IMG/VR virus record: IMGVR_UViG_3300008261_001983
Coordinates: 1 to 23,544 of that record
DNA: 23,544 nucleotides
Strand: one strand, 5' to 3'
Origin: a virus
Shown: positions 1-7,578 of the stretch, in pieces
Position numbering within the stretch: the stretch's first letter is position 1
Layout: each line of letters opens with the position of its first letter
Notes under the pieces: generated by a model
Database searches by the model: none
Told to the model about the DNA's origin: nothing
Seen by the model: the letters and a program-made list of their open reading frames with translations, nothing else
Program-made: the position numbers and the translations under genes

Positions 1-336
1 GTCAGATCACCCGATGCTGTGATAAAATTGTCTTATGTCTATGGAGTTGTTATTGCTGAGCTTATGTCTACTGGGTCTAAGGTTATTACTATTAGCCCAT
101 CCTCGTGGCAGGCGCACATTGGCAACAAAAATCCAACGAAAGATGAAAAGTCTGCAATAAGATTAGCCAATCCAGGATACGCAGAATCCTGGTATAAGAA
201 TCAGTTACGCAATATGAGAAAGCAGAGAACTGCTGACTACTTTAATAGAAAGTATAATTTAAATGTGGTGGATTTTGACGTTGCAGATAGCTTTGGTATT
301 GCACATTATGCTAACAAGGTATTGACTGAAAGATGA
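1..336 (+). CDS. RuvC-like Holliday junction resolvase, 3' part (5' end outside window)
   Basis: The reading frame is open from base 1 to a TGA at 334-336, leaving 111 codons, so the gene starts before the window. The visible part holds a conserved-looking SPSSWQAHIG segment, a basic helix and a C-terminal FDVADSFGIAHYA segment. An Asp in a helix near the C-terminus with this spacing is typical of the last catalytic acidic residues of RuvC-type, RNase H-fold resolvases. Phage RuvC-like enzymes resolve branched DNA before packaging, which fits the position upstream of terminase. The N-terminal catalytic Asp cannot be seen, so the family call is moderate. The end overlaps the next ATG by 4 bases. 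Confidence 0.65.
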   Translation, partial: VRSPDAVIKLSYVYGVVIAELMSTGSKVITISPSSWQAHIGNKNPTKDEKSAIRLANPGYAESWYKNQLRNMRKQRTADYFNRKYNLNVVDFDVADSFGIAHYANKVLTER

Positions 337-479
337 AATATTATCAAAGCAAAGAGTGGCTTTATAGAAGATATGTGATTCAAAAGAAAACCGTTACAGA
401 GATCGGAAAAGAATGCGGAGTTTCCGCAATGACTATACAAAGGTACTTAGACCAGTTTGGATTAATTAAAAAAAGATGA
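333..479 (+). CDS. 48-aa helix-turn-helix mini-protein
   Basis: This short gene begins at an ATG overlapping the stop of the RuvC-like gene (ATGA) and ends overlapping the methyltransferase start (ATGA), so three genes are translationally chained. The protein is basic; its middle part (about residues 22-40, VTEIGKECGVSAMTIQRYL) reads as a classic helix-turn-helix: a hydrophobic first helix, a G-V-S turn and a recognition helix. It lacks any other domain, so it may be a stand-alone DNA-binding protein or a resolvase/invertase-type HTH remnant. The target is unknown. The double overlap and the clean HTH pattern argue that it is real despite its size. Confidence 0.7.
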   Translation: MKYYQSKEWLYRRYVIQKKTVTEIGKECGVSAMTIQRYLDQFGLIKKR

Positions 480-1027
480 GCAAAGACGTATGGCTAGGCG
501 CCAATAAAGAAACAGCTGGAGATCTAATTCTTACTGGATACAGTGGACCACTTAAAGATATGCCAGTATATGATGAGATTAAATCTTTGTTTGGAAATGG
601 AGAGACCGCATTAGATTTTGGATGTGGGGTCGGAAGAAACTCCGTAGCTCTTGCAGAAACATATGACAAGGTTATTGCATTTGATCTCCCAAGCATGATA
701 GGTTTAGTGCCACAAGAAAACAAATTAAATAATATATCCTATACCACCGACTGGGACTACGTAAAAGGGTTTAAGTTTAATTTAGCATTAGCTAGTCTTG
801 TATTTCAGCATATAGATGATGCGGAGTTAAACTCATATCTAAAAGATTTGTCTCAAATAGTGGACAGGCTTGTACTTCATAGCCGAACATGGATTGATCA
901 TTCTGCATCACAGGTGTTGCCAATTGTTGAAAAATATTTTACAATAGACACCATAGAGTATTCAAAAGATCCCAATAACCCTATTGATGATCATTTTATT
1001 GCAACACTAAACAAAAAGGCGGAATAA
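476..1027 (+). CDS. Class I SAM-dependent methyltransferase
   Basis: This 183-aa protein has the Rossmann SAM-binding motif I as DFGCGVGRN (residues 47-55) followed by an acidic residue at the end of strand 2 (AFD, D70), as in class I methyltransferases. A central ASLVFQHI segment matches the usual strand-4 region of small-molecule/protein methyltransferases. I see no DPPY/NPPY or PC motif, so it does not look like an adenine or cytosine-C5 DNA methyltransferase. It lies between an HTH mini-gene (4-base overlap) and an Nmad1-like gene (1-base TAATG overlap), and such company suggests a role in nucleotide or DNA modification. The substrate is not readable from the sequence. Confidence 0.85.
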   Translation: MSKDVWLGANKETAGDLILTGYSGPLKDMPVYDEIKSLFGNGETALDFGCGVGRNSVALAETYDKVIAFDLPSMIGLVPQENKLNNISYTTDWDYVKGFKFNLALASLVFQHIDDAELNSYLKDLSQIVDRLVLHSRTWIDHSASQVLPIVEKYFTIDTIEYSKDPNNPIDDHFIATLNKKAE

Positions 1028-1359
1028 TGTTTGGATATCCAAATAAACAAAATGGTTTTCAGTTATGGGTAACTGATTTACAGCTAATGGCAACAGACGC
1101 ACCATCTGGAAATAAGATTATTACCCAGTGTCTTGAGGTGGCACAGATGCTAATTGAAAAGAATATATCTTACGGAGACTCAGCCTTATCTCCAATTAGA
1201 ATATTTTCGCAGGCGGATAATCAAGAGCAGATTAAGATTCGTATTGATGACAAGATAAATAGAATTAAGAATGGGTCTGGCTTTGCTGGAGATAATGATA
1301 TTGATGACATGATAGGCTATTTAATTCTTCTTAAGATTGCTAAGGCTAATTCTAATTGA
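1027..1359 (+). CDS. DUF1599 / Nmad1-like protein (nucleotide-modification-associated)
   Basis: This 110-aa protein carries a KNISYGDSALSPIRIF stretch (residues 45-60), a RIDDKINRI stretch (72-80) and DIDDMIGYLILL near the C-terminus (91-102). The order YGDS, RxDDKxxR, D-x2-D-x2-GY resembles the all-alpha DUF1599/Nmad1 family, related to MazG-like NTP pyrophosphohydrolases and often found in phages near base-modification genes. The conserved acidic residues could bind Mg and a nucleotide; that is family knowledge, not shown here. It is coupled to the methyltransferase by a TAATG overlap and ends just at the -35 of the terminase promoter. Confidence 0.7.
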   Translation: MFGYPNKQNGFQLWVTDLQLMATDAPSGNKIITQCLEVAQMLIEKNISYGDSALSPIRIFSQADNQEQIKIRIDDKINRIKNGSGFAGDNDIDDMIGYLILLKIAKANSN

Positions 1360-1384
1360 CATTTTAGTCGACTAAAAGTACAAT
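1356..1384 (+). promoter_or_regulatory. Consensus sigma-70-type promoter for the terminase genes
   Basis: TTGACA (1356-1361), a 17-base spacer and TACAAT (1379-1384) form a near-perfect vegetative promoter. Six bases separate the -10 from the ATG at 1391, so transcription should start at or next to the start codon and the mRNA should be leaderless. Confidence 0.75.
1362..1377. promoter_or_regulatory. Perfect 16-bp palindrome in the promoter spacer (candidate operator)
   Basis: TTTTAGTCGACTAAAA is its own reverse complement and fills almost exactly the spacer between the -35 and -10 boxes of the terminase promoter. A dimeric repressor bound here would block RNA polymerase. The binding protein is unknown. 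Confidence 0.5.
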
Positions 1385-1390
1385 AGATTA

Positions 1391-1927
1391 ATGAGCGAAA
1401 TAGAATTATCACAGCATTTTGATAGAATGAATAGGGTTGTTGAAGAACTTCTTAAAGGAAGTACTCCTACCCAAATCGCCACAATTACTGGTATCCAGCG
1501 CAAAGAAGTATTAGAGTTAATTGACGACTGGAAAGATGTCGTTCATAATGACAACAACATAAGAGATCGTGCTAGAGAAGCTATATCTGGTGCTGACCAA
1601 CATTATGCAATGCTTATCAAAGAAGCGTGGAAGACAGTTGAAGATGCAGATACGTCTGGTCAGCTAGGAATTAAGTCTGGCGCACTAAAGCTTATTGCAG
1701 ATATTGAAACTAAAAGGATTGCAATGTTGCAGTCTATAGGTGTTCTTGAAAATAATGAAATAGCATCTCAAATTGCAGAAACAGAGCGCAAGCAAGAGGT
1801 CCTTGTTAAAATTTTAAAGGAAGTAACCTCAACATGTCCTAAGTGCAAGATGGATGTTGCAAAAAGATTGTCTCAGATAACTGGAGTAATCGAATCAGTG
1901 CCAGTAGAGGCATCCGATGTCGTTTGA
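1391..1927 (+). CDS. Terminase small subunit-like DNA-binding protein
   Basis: This 178-aa protein directly precedes and overlaps the large terminase gene by 11 bases. Residues about 20-42 (LLKGSTPTQIATITGIQR) form a helix-turn-helix-like segment, followed by a long helical, charged region expected to oligomerise, the usual architecture of phage small terminases that recognise packaging DNA. Near the C-terminus a CPKC pair (149-152) suggests half of a metal site or an intermolecular zinc knuckle, which is unusual for the family. The call rests on position and architecture, not on sequence-family recognition. The start is placed at the ATG six bases after a consensus -10, with no Shine-Dalgarno. 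Confidence 0.7.
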   Translation: MSEIELSQHFDRMNRVVEELLKGSTPTQIATITGIQRKEVLELIDDWKDVVHNDNNIRDRAREAISGADQHYAMLIKEAWKTVEDADTSGQLGIKSGALKLIADIETKRIAMLQSIGVLENNEIASQIAETERKQEVLVKILKEVTSTCPKCKMDVAKRLSQITGVIESVPVEASDVV

Positions 1928-3719
1928 TTTTAATGACCTTATCGACATGCTCGATGGTGAGGAGTTTGATGAAAAACCAGTCGATCTTAGAACGTTTGTT
2001 AGAAGTCCAGAATACCTTGGGCTTCCAGAACTTTCCGACTACCAGTACACGCTTATTGAAAAAAGTTCGCAGATCTACAAAGAGTCAACCCTCGTCAAGT
2101 TATTTGGAGAACAAGAAGGAAAAATAAGATTTAAGCAGACCGCTAACGAAGTTGTTGCTCAGCTTGGAAAAGGTTCTGGAAAAGATTATTGTTCGACAAT
2201 TGCAGTAGCATACATTGTATATCTTTTACTATGCCTCAAAGATCCAGCAACATATTATGGAAAACCTCCAGGAGATAGCATTGACATTATTAACATTGCT
2301 ATTAACTCTCAGCAGGCAAGCAACGTATTCTTTAAGGGATTTAAAACACGTATCGATAAGTCACCTTGGTTCGCAGGTAAGTATAACGATAAGGCTTCAG
2401 AAGTTAAATTTGATAAAGCCATTACAGTACACTCAGGTCACTCAGAGCGTGAGGCTTGGGAAGGATACAACGTAATTGTTGTTATCCTCGATGAGATTTC
2501 TGGCTTTGCAATAGACAATACAACTGGCCACGAGCAAGCAAAGACAGGTGCAGCTATATATGACATGTACCGTGCATCAGTAGACTCTCGCTTTCCAGAC
2601 TTCGGCAAGGTTATATTGCTGTCATTTCCTAGATATAAGAATGATTATATTCAACAAAGATACAATGCGGTTGTGGCAGAAAAAGAAACTGTTATTCGTG
2701 ATCATAAGTTTAAAATGGATGAAGATCTTCCAGATGGAACAGAGGGAAATGAGTTTAGCGTAGAGTGGGAAGAAGATCATATTGTTTCATATAAGATTCC
2801 AAAAGTATACGCTCTTAAGCGTCCCACTTGGGAGATAAACCCAGTTAGAACGATTGATGATTTTAAGGTAGCTTTTTTTACAAACCCACTAGATGCATTA
2901 TCTAGATTTGCTTGCATGCCACCAGATGCTGTCGATGCATTCTTTAAATCAAGAGAAAAGGTGGAGAAGGCTTTTAATAAAGGACATCTTGCGGTAGATA
3001 AATTTGGCAGACTTGAAGATTGGTTTATTCCAGATCCAGACAAGGAATATTTCTTACACGTAGACCTAGCACAAAAGCATGACCATTGTGCAGTTGCAAT
3101 GGGGCACGTAAACAAATGGGTTAATATTAAAGTTACAGATAGCTATTCTCAACCAGCACCCTTGGTTGAAATTGATGCTGTTAGATTCTGGACCCCTACA
3201 GCAGATAAGTCCGTAGACTTTACAGAAGTAAAAGATTATATATTATCATTAAGAACACGTGGGTTTAAGATAAAGGTTTGTACTTTTGACAGATGGAACT
3301 CTCATGATATGATGCAACAACTAAAACAATACGGCATCAATACAGAGATTCTATCTGTCGCTAAAAAACATTATGACGATATGGCAATGATTGTGGCTGA
3401 AGAAAGACTATCTGGGCCCCACATACAGTTGCTTATAGATGAATTACTTCAGCTTAAAATAATGAGAGATAGAGTTGACCACCCACGAAAAGGCTCTAAA
3501 GACTTGGCGGATGCAGTTTGTGGAGCTATTTACAATGCTATTAGTAGAAGTAAATTTGATACAAGCGAAGAGATCAATGTGCATACATATGAATCTATGA
3601 GCTATGACAACGATTTTGGAACAAAAGATGACGGAGAAACTAGCTCATATAATATGATTAGGGCTCCAAGAATGCCAGAAAACTTAAGAGACGCAATGGA
3701 CAGGATGATGATAATATGA
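1917..3719 (+). CDS. terL: Terminase large subunit (packaging ATPase-nuclease)
   Basis: This 600-aa protein pumps DNA into the prohead and cuts the concatemer. The ATPase domain has a Walker A-like GKGSGKD (residues 84-90), a Walker B VIVVILDE (186-193) with the catalytic Glu, and a coupling-type SFPR (236-239). The C-terminal RNase H-like nuclease domain shows HVDLA (D383), TFDRW (D458) and KDLADAV (D529/D532), the expected acidic triad. Length and motif order are normal. It overlaps the small subunit gene at the 5' end and the next gene by ATGA at the 3' end. The next genes are not portal or capsid genes, an unusual order for tailed phages. Confidence 0.95.
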   Translation: MSFDFNDLIDMLDGEEFDEKPVDLRTFVRSPEYLGLPELSDYQYTLIEKSSQIYKESTLVKLFGEQEGKIRFKQTANEVVAQLGKGSGKDYCSTIAVAYIVYLLLCLKDPATYYGKPPGDSIDIINIAINSQQASNVFFKGFKTRIDKSPWFAGKYNDKASEVKFDKAITVHSGHSEREAWEGYNVIVVILDEISGFAIDNTTGHEQAKTGAAIYDMYRASVDSRFPDFGKVILLSFPRYKNDYIQQRYNAVVAEKETVIRDHKFKMDEDLPDGTEGNEFSVEWEEDHIVSYKIPKVYALKRPTWEINPVRTIDDFKVAFFTNPLDALSRFACMPPDAVDAFFKSREKVEKAFNKGHLAVDKFGRLEDWFIPDPDKEYFLHVDLAQKHDHCAVAMGHVNKWVNIKVTDSYSQPAPLVEIDAVRFWTPTADKSVDFTEVKDYILSLRTRGFKIKVCTFDRWNSHDMMQQLKQYGINTEILSVAKKHYDDMAMIVAEERLSGPHIQLLIDELLQLKIMRDRVDHPRKGSKDLADAVCGAIYNAISRSKFDTSEEINVHTYESMSYDNDFGTKDDGETSSYNMIRAPRMPENLRDAMDRMMII

Positions 3720-3946
3720 GTACTTATCAAGAGAAAGCTAAAGAATGTAAGTGTTGTGGAAAGCATGTTCCTCTTCCAACGGTATTAAAGGAATACAACG
3801 GATTAGTTTTGTGCCCAACAACTTTCAGCAATGTAATTGAATATAAAAGAATCTGGAAGGCTGCTGGACATAGACCTATGGGTAATATTAGAAAGCATTT
3901 TTCAGAATATGTACAGCAAATAGTTGAAGGTTCAGTTAATGATTAA
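3716..3946 (+). CDS. Small zinc-binding-type protein of unknown function
   Basis: The 76-aa product begins with a CKCCGKH cluster (residues 11-17) and has a further Cys in LVLCPTTFSN, giving a likely one-zinc knuckle at the N-terminus. The rest is basic with an aromatic-rich helix (IEYKRIWKAAG) and a helix ending KHFSEYVQQIV. It is coupled to terL by an ATGA overlap, so it is probably made together with the packaging motor and could be an accessory packaging factor or an HNH-like remnant; no HNH catalytic pattern is visible. I do not recognise the family. Confidence 0.75.
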   Translation: MSTYQEKAKECKCCGKHVPLPTVLKEYNGLVLCPTTFSNVIEYKRIWKAAGHRPMGNIRKHFSEYVQQIVEGSVND

Positions 3947-4031
3947 GAATATTTTTTACAGCTTATACGTATACTTATACAGAAAAAAGAGTAAAAAAAG
4001 AATTAGAAAAAATGGAGATTATATTTACTAA
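3939..4031 (+). CDS. 30-aa lysine-rich mini-protein (possible coupling ORF)
   Basis: An ATG lies inside the stop region of the preceding zinc-protein gene and the frame ends in a TAATG overlap with the SGNH-like gene. The product is 30 aa: a short aromatic helix (YSLYVYLYR) then a cluster of Lys/Arg. Both overlaps fit the chain of coupled genes here, which is the main reason to call it. It could be merely a translational bridge carrying ribosomes across what would otherwise be an 84-base gap, or not expressed at all. Confidence 0.45.
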   Translation: MIKNIFYSLYVYLYRKKSKKRIRKNGDYIY

Positions 4032-5035
4032 TGAATCTAAAAAATAGATTTAGAGACGCCCTATTAGGAAAAGCCGATACCTTTTATAGCAGCAGTCAAA
4101 GAAATAATTTTCTATATCCTAGTCTTCAAAATCTTTCTCAGAAGCATGCATATAAGCCTAACCTATGGGGCCAAGCTAAAGAAGAATACTATCTAGATAA
4201 ATTAAAAAATAAAATTTTCTATAAGAACCATCCAGACTACAGCCTTTTTAGCCAAGAAAACTATTCTATAAATAGAAAATTATACAGAGGTAAAAATTTT
4301 ATTCAGGGTAGTCCTGCCGAGATTTTAGTTGCAGGATGCTCACAAACATGGGGGACTGGGCTTCCAGACTCCCTAATCTGGCCAAACATTTTAAAAGAAA
4401 AGTTGAACGCAAAAGATGTAGATAATTTAGGGCAGCCAGGTAAGTCGGTAAGAGGAATTGTTGAAATAGTTTTTGCTTACTTTAAAGAAATTGGTCACCC
4501 AGAAAAATTATTTATTCTTTTGCCACCACTCTGGAGATTTAGGCTGCCAAGAACTCCAGAAGTTATGGTATCTAAAGAAACACATAACAATGACATATTA
4601 ATTGACGGCAGCGTTAATCCCGAACTGCATGCTAAATTTTATAAATTGCCTTTAATCTTACAAGAAATTATCACAGAAGAAATTGCTTATGATCAATCTT
4701 TAATGTCACTAAGACTACTTGAGCAATATTGCAATCAGTCTAATATATTTTTAAGATATGGATTTTGGGACCCAGATGAAAGTTTATTCTTCAAAGAGAT
4801 TGCTAATCAAAATGAATACTATAAAGGCTATACTTCTATAGATTCTAGGTGGTTTAGCGAAAAAACTTTTAGCGGTGACCACCCTGATTGTCATCAAGAT
4901 CTCGCAAATAACACAGGCTATAGGATGTTTTGGGAAATAGCAAACGATTACGATCAACACAAAAACCCTCACATAGGTGCACACGCAAGCATTCATATCG
5001 CAGAAAAATTTTATGAGGAGACTTTAAATGGATAA
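4031..5035 (+). CDS. SGNH/GDSL-like hydrolase or acyltransferase, paralogue A
   Basis: This 334-aa protein has a block-I-like AGCSQTWGTGLP (residues 101-112), with the usual GDS changed to GCS but the nucleophile Ser retained (S104). A block-II-like NLGQPG follows at 132-137, and the C-terminal PHIGAHASIHIAEK carries histidines (H318, H322) where SGNH enzymes have the catalytic DxxH. Block III is poorly conserved (ILLPPLWR), so activity is not assured. SGNH proteins add or remove O-acetyl and other acyl groups, commonly on sugars. About 95 N-terminal residues precede the fold. The gene is coupled upstream by TAATG and overlaps its paralogue by 8 bases; both precede a carbamoyltransferase. Confidence 0.75.
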   Translation: MNLKNRFRDALLGKADTFYSSSQRNNFLYPSLQNLSQKHAYKPNLWGQAKEEYYLDKLKNKIFYKNHPDYSLFSQENYSINRKLYRGKNFIQGSPAEILVAGCSQTWGTGLPDSLIWPNILKEKLNAKDVDNLGQPGKSVRGIVEIVFAYFKEIGHPEKLFILLPPLWRFRLPRTPEVMVSKETHNNDILIDGSVNPELHAKFYKLPLILQEIITEEIAYDQSLMSLRLLEQYCNQSNIFLRYGFWDPDESLFFKEIANQNEYYKGYTSIDSRWFSEKTFSGDHPDCHQDLANNTGYRMFWEIANDYDQHKNPHIGAHASIHIAEKFYEETLNG

Positions 5036-6026
5036 TCAAGGCGGTAAAAAGTATATTGATTGGGATATCAAGGATGGCAAAAGAACAGCCGAAGCTATTT
5101 CTTCAAACAAATTAGAGAATCAAATATTTGTTAATAGAGCTCCAACAGTTAGCAAGTTGTTTAAAGAATGGAATAAAGAGGGTATTAACTACTCTTTAAA
5201 TAACTATGGATTCAGAGACAAGGATTTTTTTGAAGCAGCAGACTTACTGATAAACGGATGCTCTCAAACATGGGGCACATCCTTGCCAAAAGAATATAGA
5301 TTTTCAGATATTGTAGAAGATAATTTTTTGGGAACAGTTCATAATATTGCTTATGAGGGCAACTCAGTAGGATCTGTTGTTCGTTCAACATTTGCATATA
5401 TAAAGGAGTTTGGAAACCCAAAATATATTTATTGTATGCTGCCACCATTTGAAAGAATTGAGTTTATTCCAGACCCAAACACAATAACTAAATGGGACTG
5501 GGCAGAATATTATAAAAAGTTTAAGAAAACAGAAACAGAAGATGTTGATTTTTCTCCATTGCAGATTGCTACTGTTGATGTATTTACACCTATATACGCA
5601 AAAGCACCATACGCAATAGAAGATGTAATGAATCCGCAATCAGCATATTTTATAAATATGCAAATGCTTTTAATGCTTGAGCAATATTGCGAGAATGCAG
5701 GTATTAAATTTATGTGGTCCTGTTGGAGTAACTCATATAGCGTAATGGATTTTATAGCAGATTTACAAAAAAATAATAAGGATCACCAAAGCTATTTTCA
5801 TATACCAGTTTGGAGTTGGTATTTGGATAAAAATAAAAAGGATATTTTAGATGCTTCGGGTTGCCATAAGGATTTAGAGTCTGAGGACGTGGTGTTTTTT
5901 AATCATGCCAAAGATATTGGAAAGGTTGCAACCAGCACACCACACTGGGGTTCACACAGGAACATACACGTAGCGGAAAAAGTTTTATCTGAAATGAAAA
6001 ATAGATGGGGTGGGGTAGTAAAATGA
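5028..6026 (+). CDS. SGNH/GDSL-like hydrolase or acyltransferase, paralogue B
   Basis: This 332-aa protein shares with its upstream neighbour the block I (NGCSQTWGTSLP, Ser79), a following EGNSVGS block, a (F)AYxKExGxPxxxxxxLPP segment and the C-terminal HWGSHRNIHVAEK with H310/H314. The shared idiosyncratic GCSQTWG box shows that the two arose by duplication. An SLNNYGFRDKDF stretch before the fold is also typical of environmental SGNH proteins. The stop overlaps the carbamoyltransferase start (ATGA). Two divergent copies suggest a heterodimer or two substrates. The reaction is unknown; sugar de-/acylation is the family-based guess. Confidence 0.75.
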   Translation: MDNQGGKKYIDWDIKDGKRTAEAISSNKLENQIFVNRAPTVSKLFKEWNKEGINYSLNNYGFRDKDFFEAADLLINGCSQTWGTSLPKEYRFSDIVEDNFLGTVHNIAYEGNSVGSVVRSTFAYIKEFGNPKYIYCMLPPFERIEFIPDPNTITKWDWAEYYKKFKKTETEDVDFSPLQIATVDVFTPIYAKAPYAIEDVMNPQSAYFINMQMLLMLEQYCENAGIKFMWSCWSNSYSVMDFIADLQKNNKDHQSYFHIPVWSWYLDKNKKDILDASGCHKDLESEDVVFFNHAKDIGKVATSTPHWGSHRNIHVAEKVLSEMKNRWGGVVK

Positions 6027-7516
6027 TTATTTTAGGAGTTAATGAAACTTCTCACGATGCTTCTGTATCTTTAATTAAAGATGGAGAGATACTCTTTGCG
6101 GGCCATGCAGAAAGATACAGTAAAGAAAAAAATGATTGGTACGTTAATGACAGCCTTGTTAAAGACGCACTGTCGTATGGCTCACCTGATGCTATAGCCT
6201 ACTATGAGAAACCCCTTCTAAAGGCCTCCAGGCTATTTCTAAAGGGCGGTGCTGGAGACTGGAGACCAAGATTCAACCTGCCAGGTGTTCCAAGAAAATC
6301 TTTTAGCCACCATTACTCACATGCCTGTGCTGGCTATTATACTAGCAAGTTTACAGATGCAGTAATTGTAGTATTGGATGCTATTGGTGAATATAACACA
6401 TCAACAATCTGGGTCGGAGAAGGCGAAAAGATTAAAATGGTTCATCAGGACAACTATCCGTTTAGCTTTGGGTTATTTTATTCAGCATTTACAAAATTTT
6501 TAGGATTAATGCCAAACCAAGAAGAGTACATAATGATGGGGATGGCTGCATATGGAAATCCAGATAGATATTTTGATCAGGTAAATGAATATTTCCCTAA
6601 ATACAATAAGCAAAAATATAATTTTCATACTGGGATAACAGATTTTGACTGGGGTTATGTGCCATGCTTTGCAGGACAAGAAGGCACTGGATATATAGGC
6701 CAGTGGTTTGAGCAAAGAAAATTTGATTTAGCTGCAGCAGTTCAAAAGGTATATGAAAAAAGACTTATTGAGTATATGCGTTACGCTAAAGTAATTACAA
6801 GAAAAAGTAATTTAGTTTTTATGGGAGGATGTGCTTTAAATAGTAAGGCTAACACATCATTGTGGGATATATTTAAGGACGTCTGGATTATGCCAAATCC
6901 AGGAGATGCTGGTAGCTCGCTGGGTGCAGCTGCAGCATTATATGGAAAGCATTTAGAGTGGAAGACTCCATATTTAGGATACGATATGGGAGGAGATTAC
7001 CCAGTACAACAAATAGTTGATAGCATATTAAAAGATGGAATTGTTGCGGTTGCTTCAGGAAGAGCGGAGTACGGCCCAAGAGCTTTGGGAAACAGAAGTA
7101 TCCTTGCAGACCCAAGAGATCCTAATATTAAAGATAAAGTAAATCTAATTAAACAAAGAGAGTTGTTCCGTCCGTTTGCCCCAGTAGTTATGGAAGAGTG
7201 TGCATCTAAATGGTTTGACATGGACTTCGCTTCTCCATATATGCAGTACACGGTTAAGTGCTTAAAGCCAGACTTAATCCCTTCCGTTGTTCACGAAGAC
7301 GGAACATCAAGAGTTCAAACAGTCAATAGGGATCAGCATAGAGGTTTATGGAGAGTATTAAATAAGTTTTATTTACAAACTGGTGTTCCAATTTTATTAA
7401 ATACTAGTTTAAACATAAAGGGCCAACCCTTACTAAATGATCATCAAGATGCTATTGACTGGCAGGCACATTATGGATATAATATACTAACAGGCAACAA
7501 TAGCTTAGTTGGTTAA
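6023..7516 (+). CDS. NodU/CmcH-family O-carbamoyltransferase
   Basis: This 497-aa enzyme is expected to transfer carbamoyl from carbamoyl phosphate through a carbamoyl-adenylate to a hydroxyl group. The N-terminal Kae1-like domain shows NETSHDAS (residues 7-14), HAERYSKEK and the metal-binding HHYSHA (96-101); GGCALN (about 268-273) and NPGDAGSSLGAA follow. The C-terminal YrdC-like domain has GRAEYGPRALGNRS (about 345-358) and RPFAPVV. All hallmark motifs are intact. I chose the ATG at 6023, overlapping the previous stop as ATGA and followed directly by the IILGVN strand, over an in-frame start six codons earlier. The last seven codons and the stop lie inside a tRNA gene. Acceptors could be a sugar or a hydroxymethylated base. 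Confidence 0.92.
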   Translation: MIILGVNETSHDASVSLIKDGEILFAGHAERYSKEKNDWYVNDSLVKDALSYGSPDAIAYYEKPLLKASRLFLKGGAGDWRPRFNLPGVPRKSFSHHYSHACAGYYTSKFTDAVIVVLDAIGEYNTSTIWVGEGEKIKMVHQDNYPFSFGLFYSAFTKFLGLMPNQEEYIMMGMAAYGNPDRYFDQVNEYFPKYNKQKYNFHTGITDFDWGYVPCFAGQEGTGYIGQWFEQRKFDLAAAVQKVYEKRLIEYMRYAKVITRKSNLVFMGGCALNSKANTSLWDIFKDVWIMPNPGDAGSSLGAAAALYGKHLEWKTPYLGYDMGGDYPVQQIVDSILKDGIVAVASGRAEYGPRALGNRSILADPRDPNIKDKVNLIKQRELFRPFAPVVMEECASKWFDMDFASPYMQYTVKCLKPDLIPSVVHEDGTSRVQTVNRDQHRGLWRVLNKFYLQTGVPILLNTSLNIKGQPLLNDHQDAIDWQAHYGYNILTGNNSLVG

Positions 7517-7567
7517 AGCCCCGAACTCATAATTCGGTAATCGTAGGTTCAAGTCCTACTTGTTGCA
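7494..7567 (+). tRNA. tRNA-Met (CAT) or tRNA-Ile2 (CAT)
   Basis: A full cloverleaf fits 74 bases: acceptor GCAACAA/TTGTTGC, D-stem GCTT/AAGC with GG in the loop, anticodon arm CCGAA-CTCATAA-TTCGG, variable TAATC and T-arm GTAGG-TTCAAGT-CCTAC, discriminator A, no encoded CCA. The anticodon stem lacks the GGG/CCC pairs of initiator tRNA, so it is elongator Met or, if the C is modified to lysidine, Ile2. Its first 23 bases overlap the end of the carbamoyltransferase gene. Confidence 0.9.
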
Positions 7568-7578
7568 CAGGAGGAAAA

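Noticed and set aside
6005-6023. Earlier start for the carbamoyltransferase
   Set aside because: The six extra residues (MGWGSK) lie within the previous gene and precede the first strand; ATGA overlap at 6023 fits the cassette pattern.
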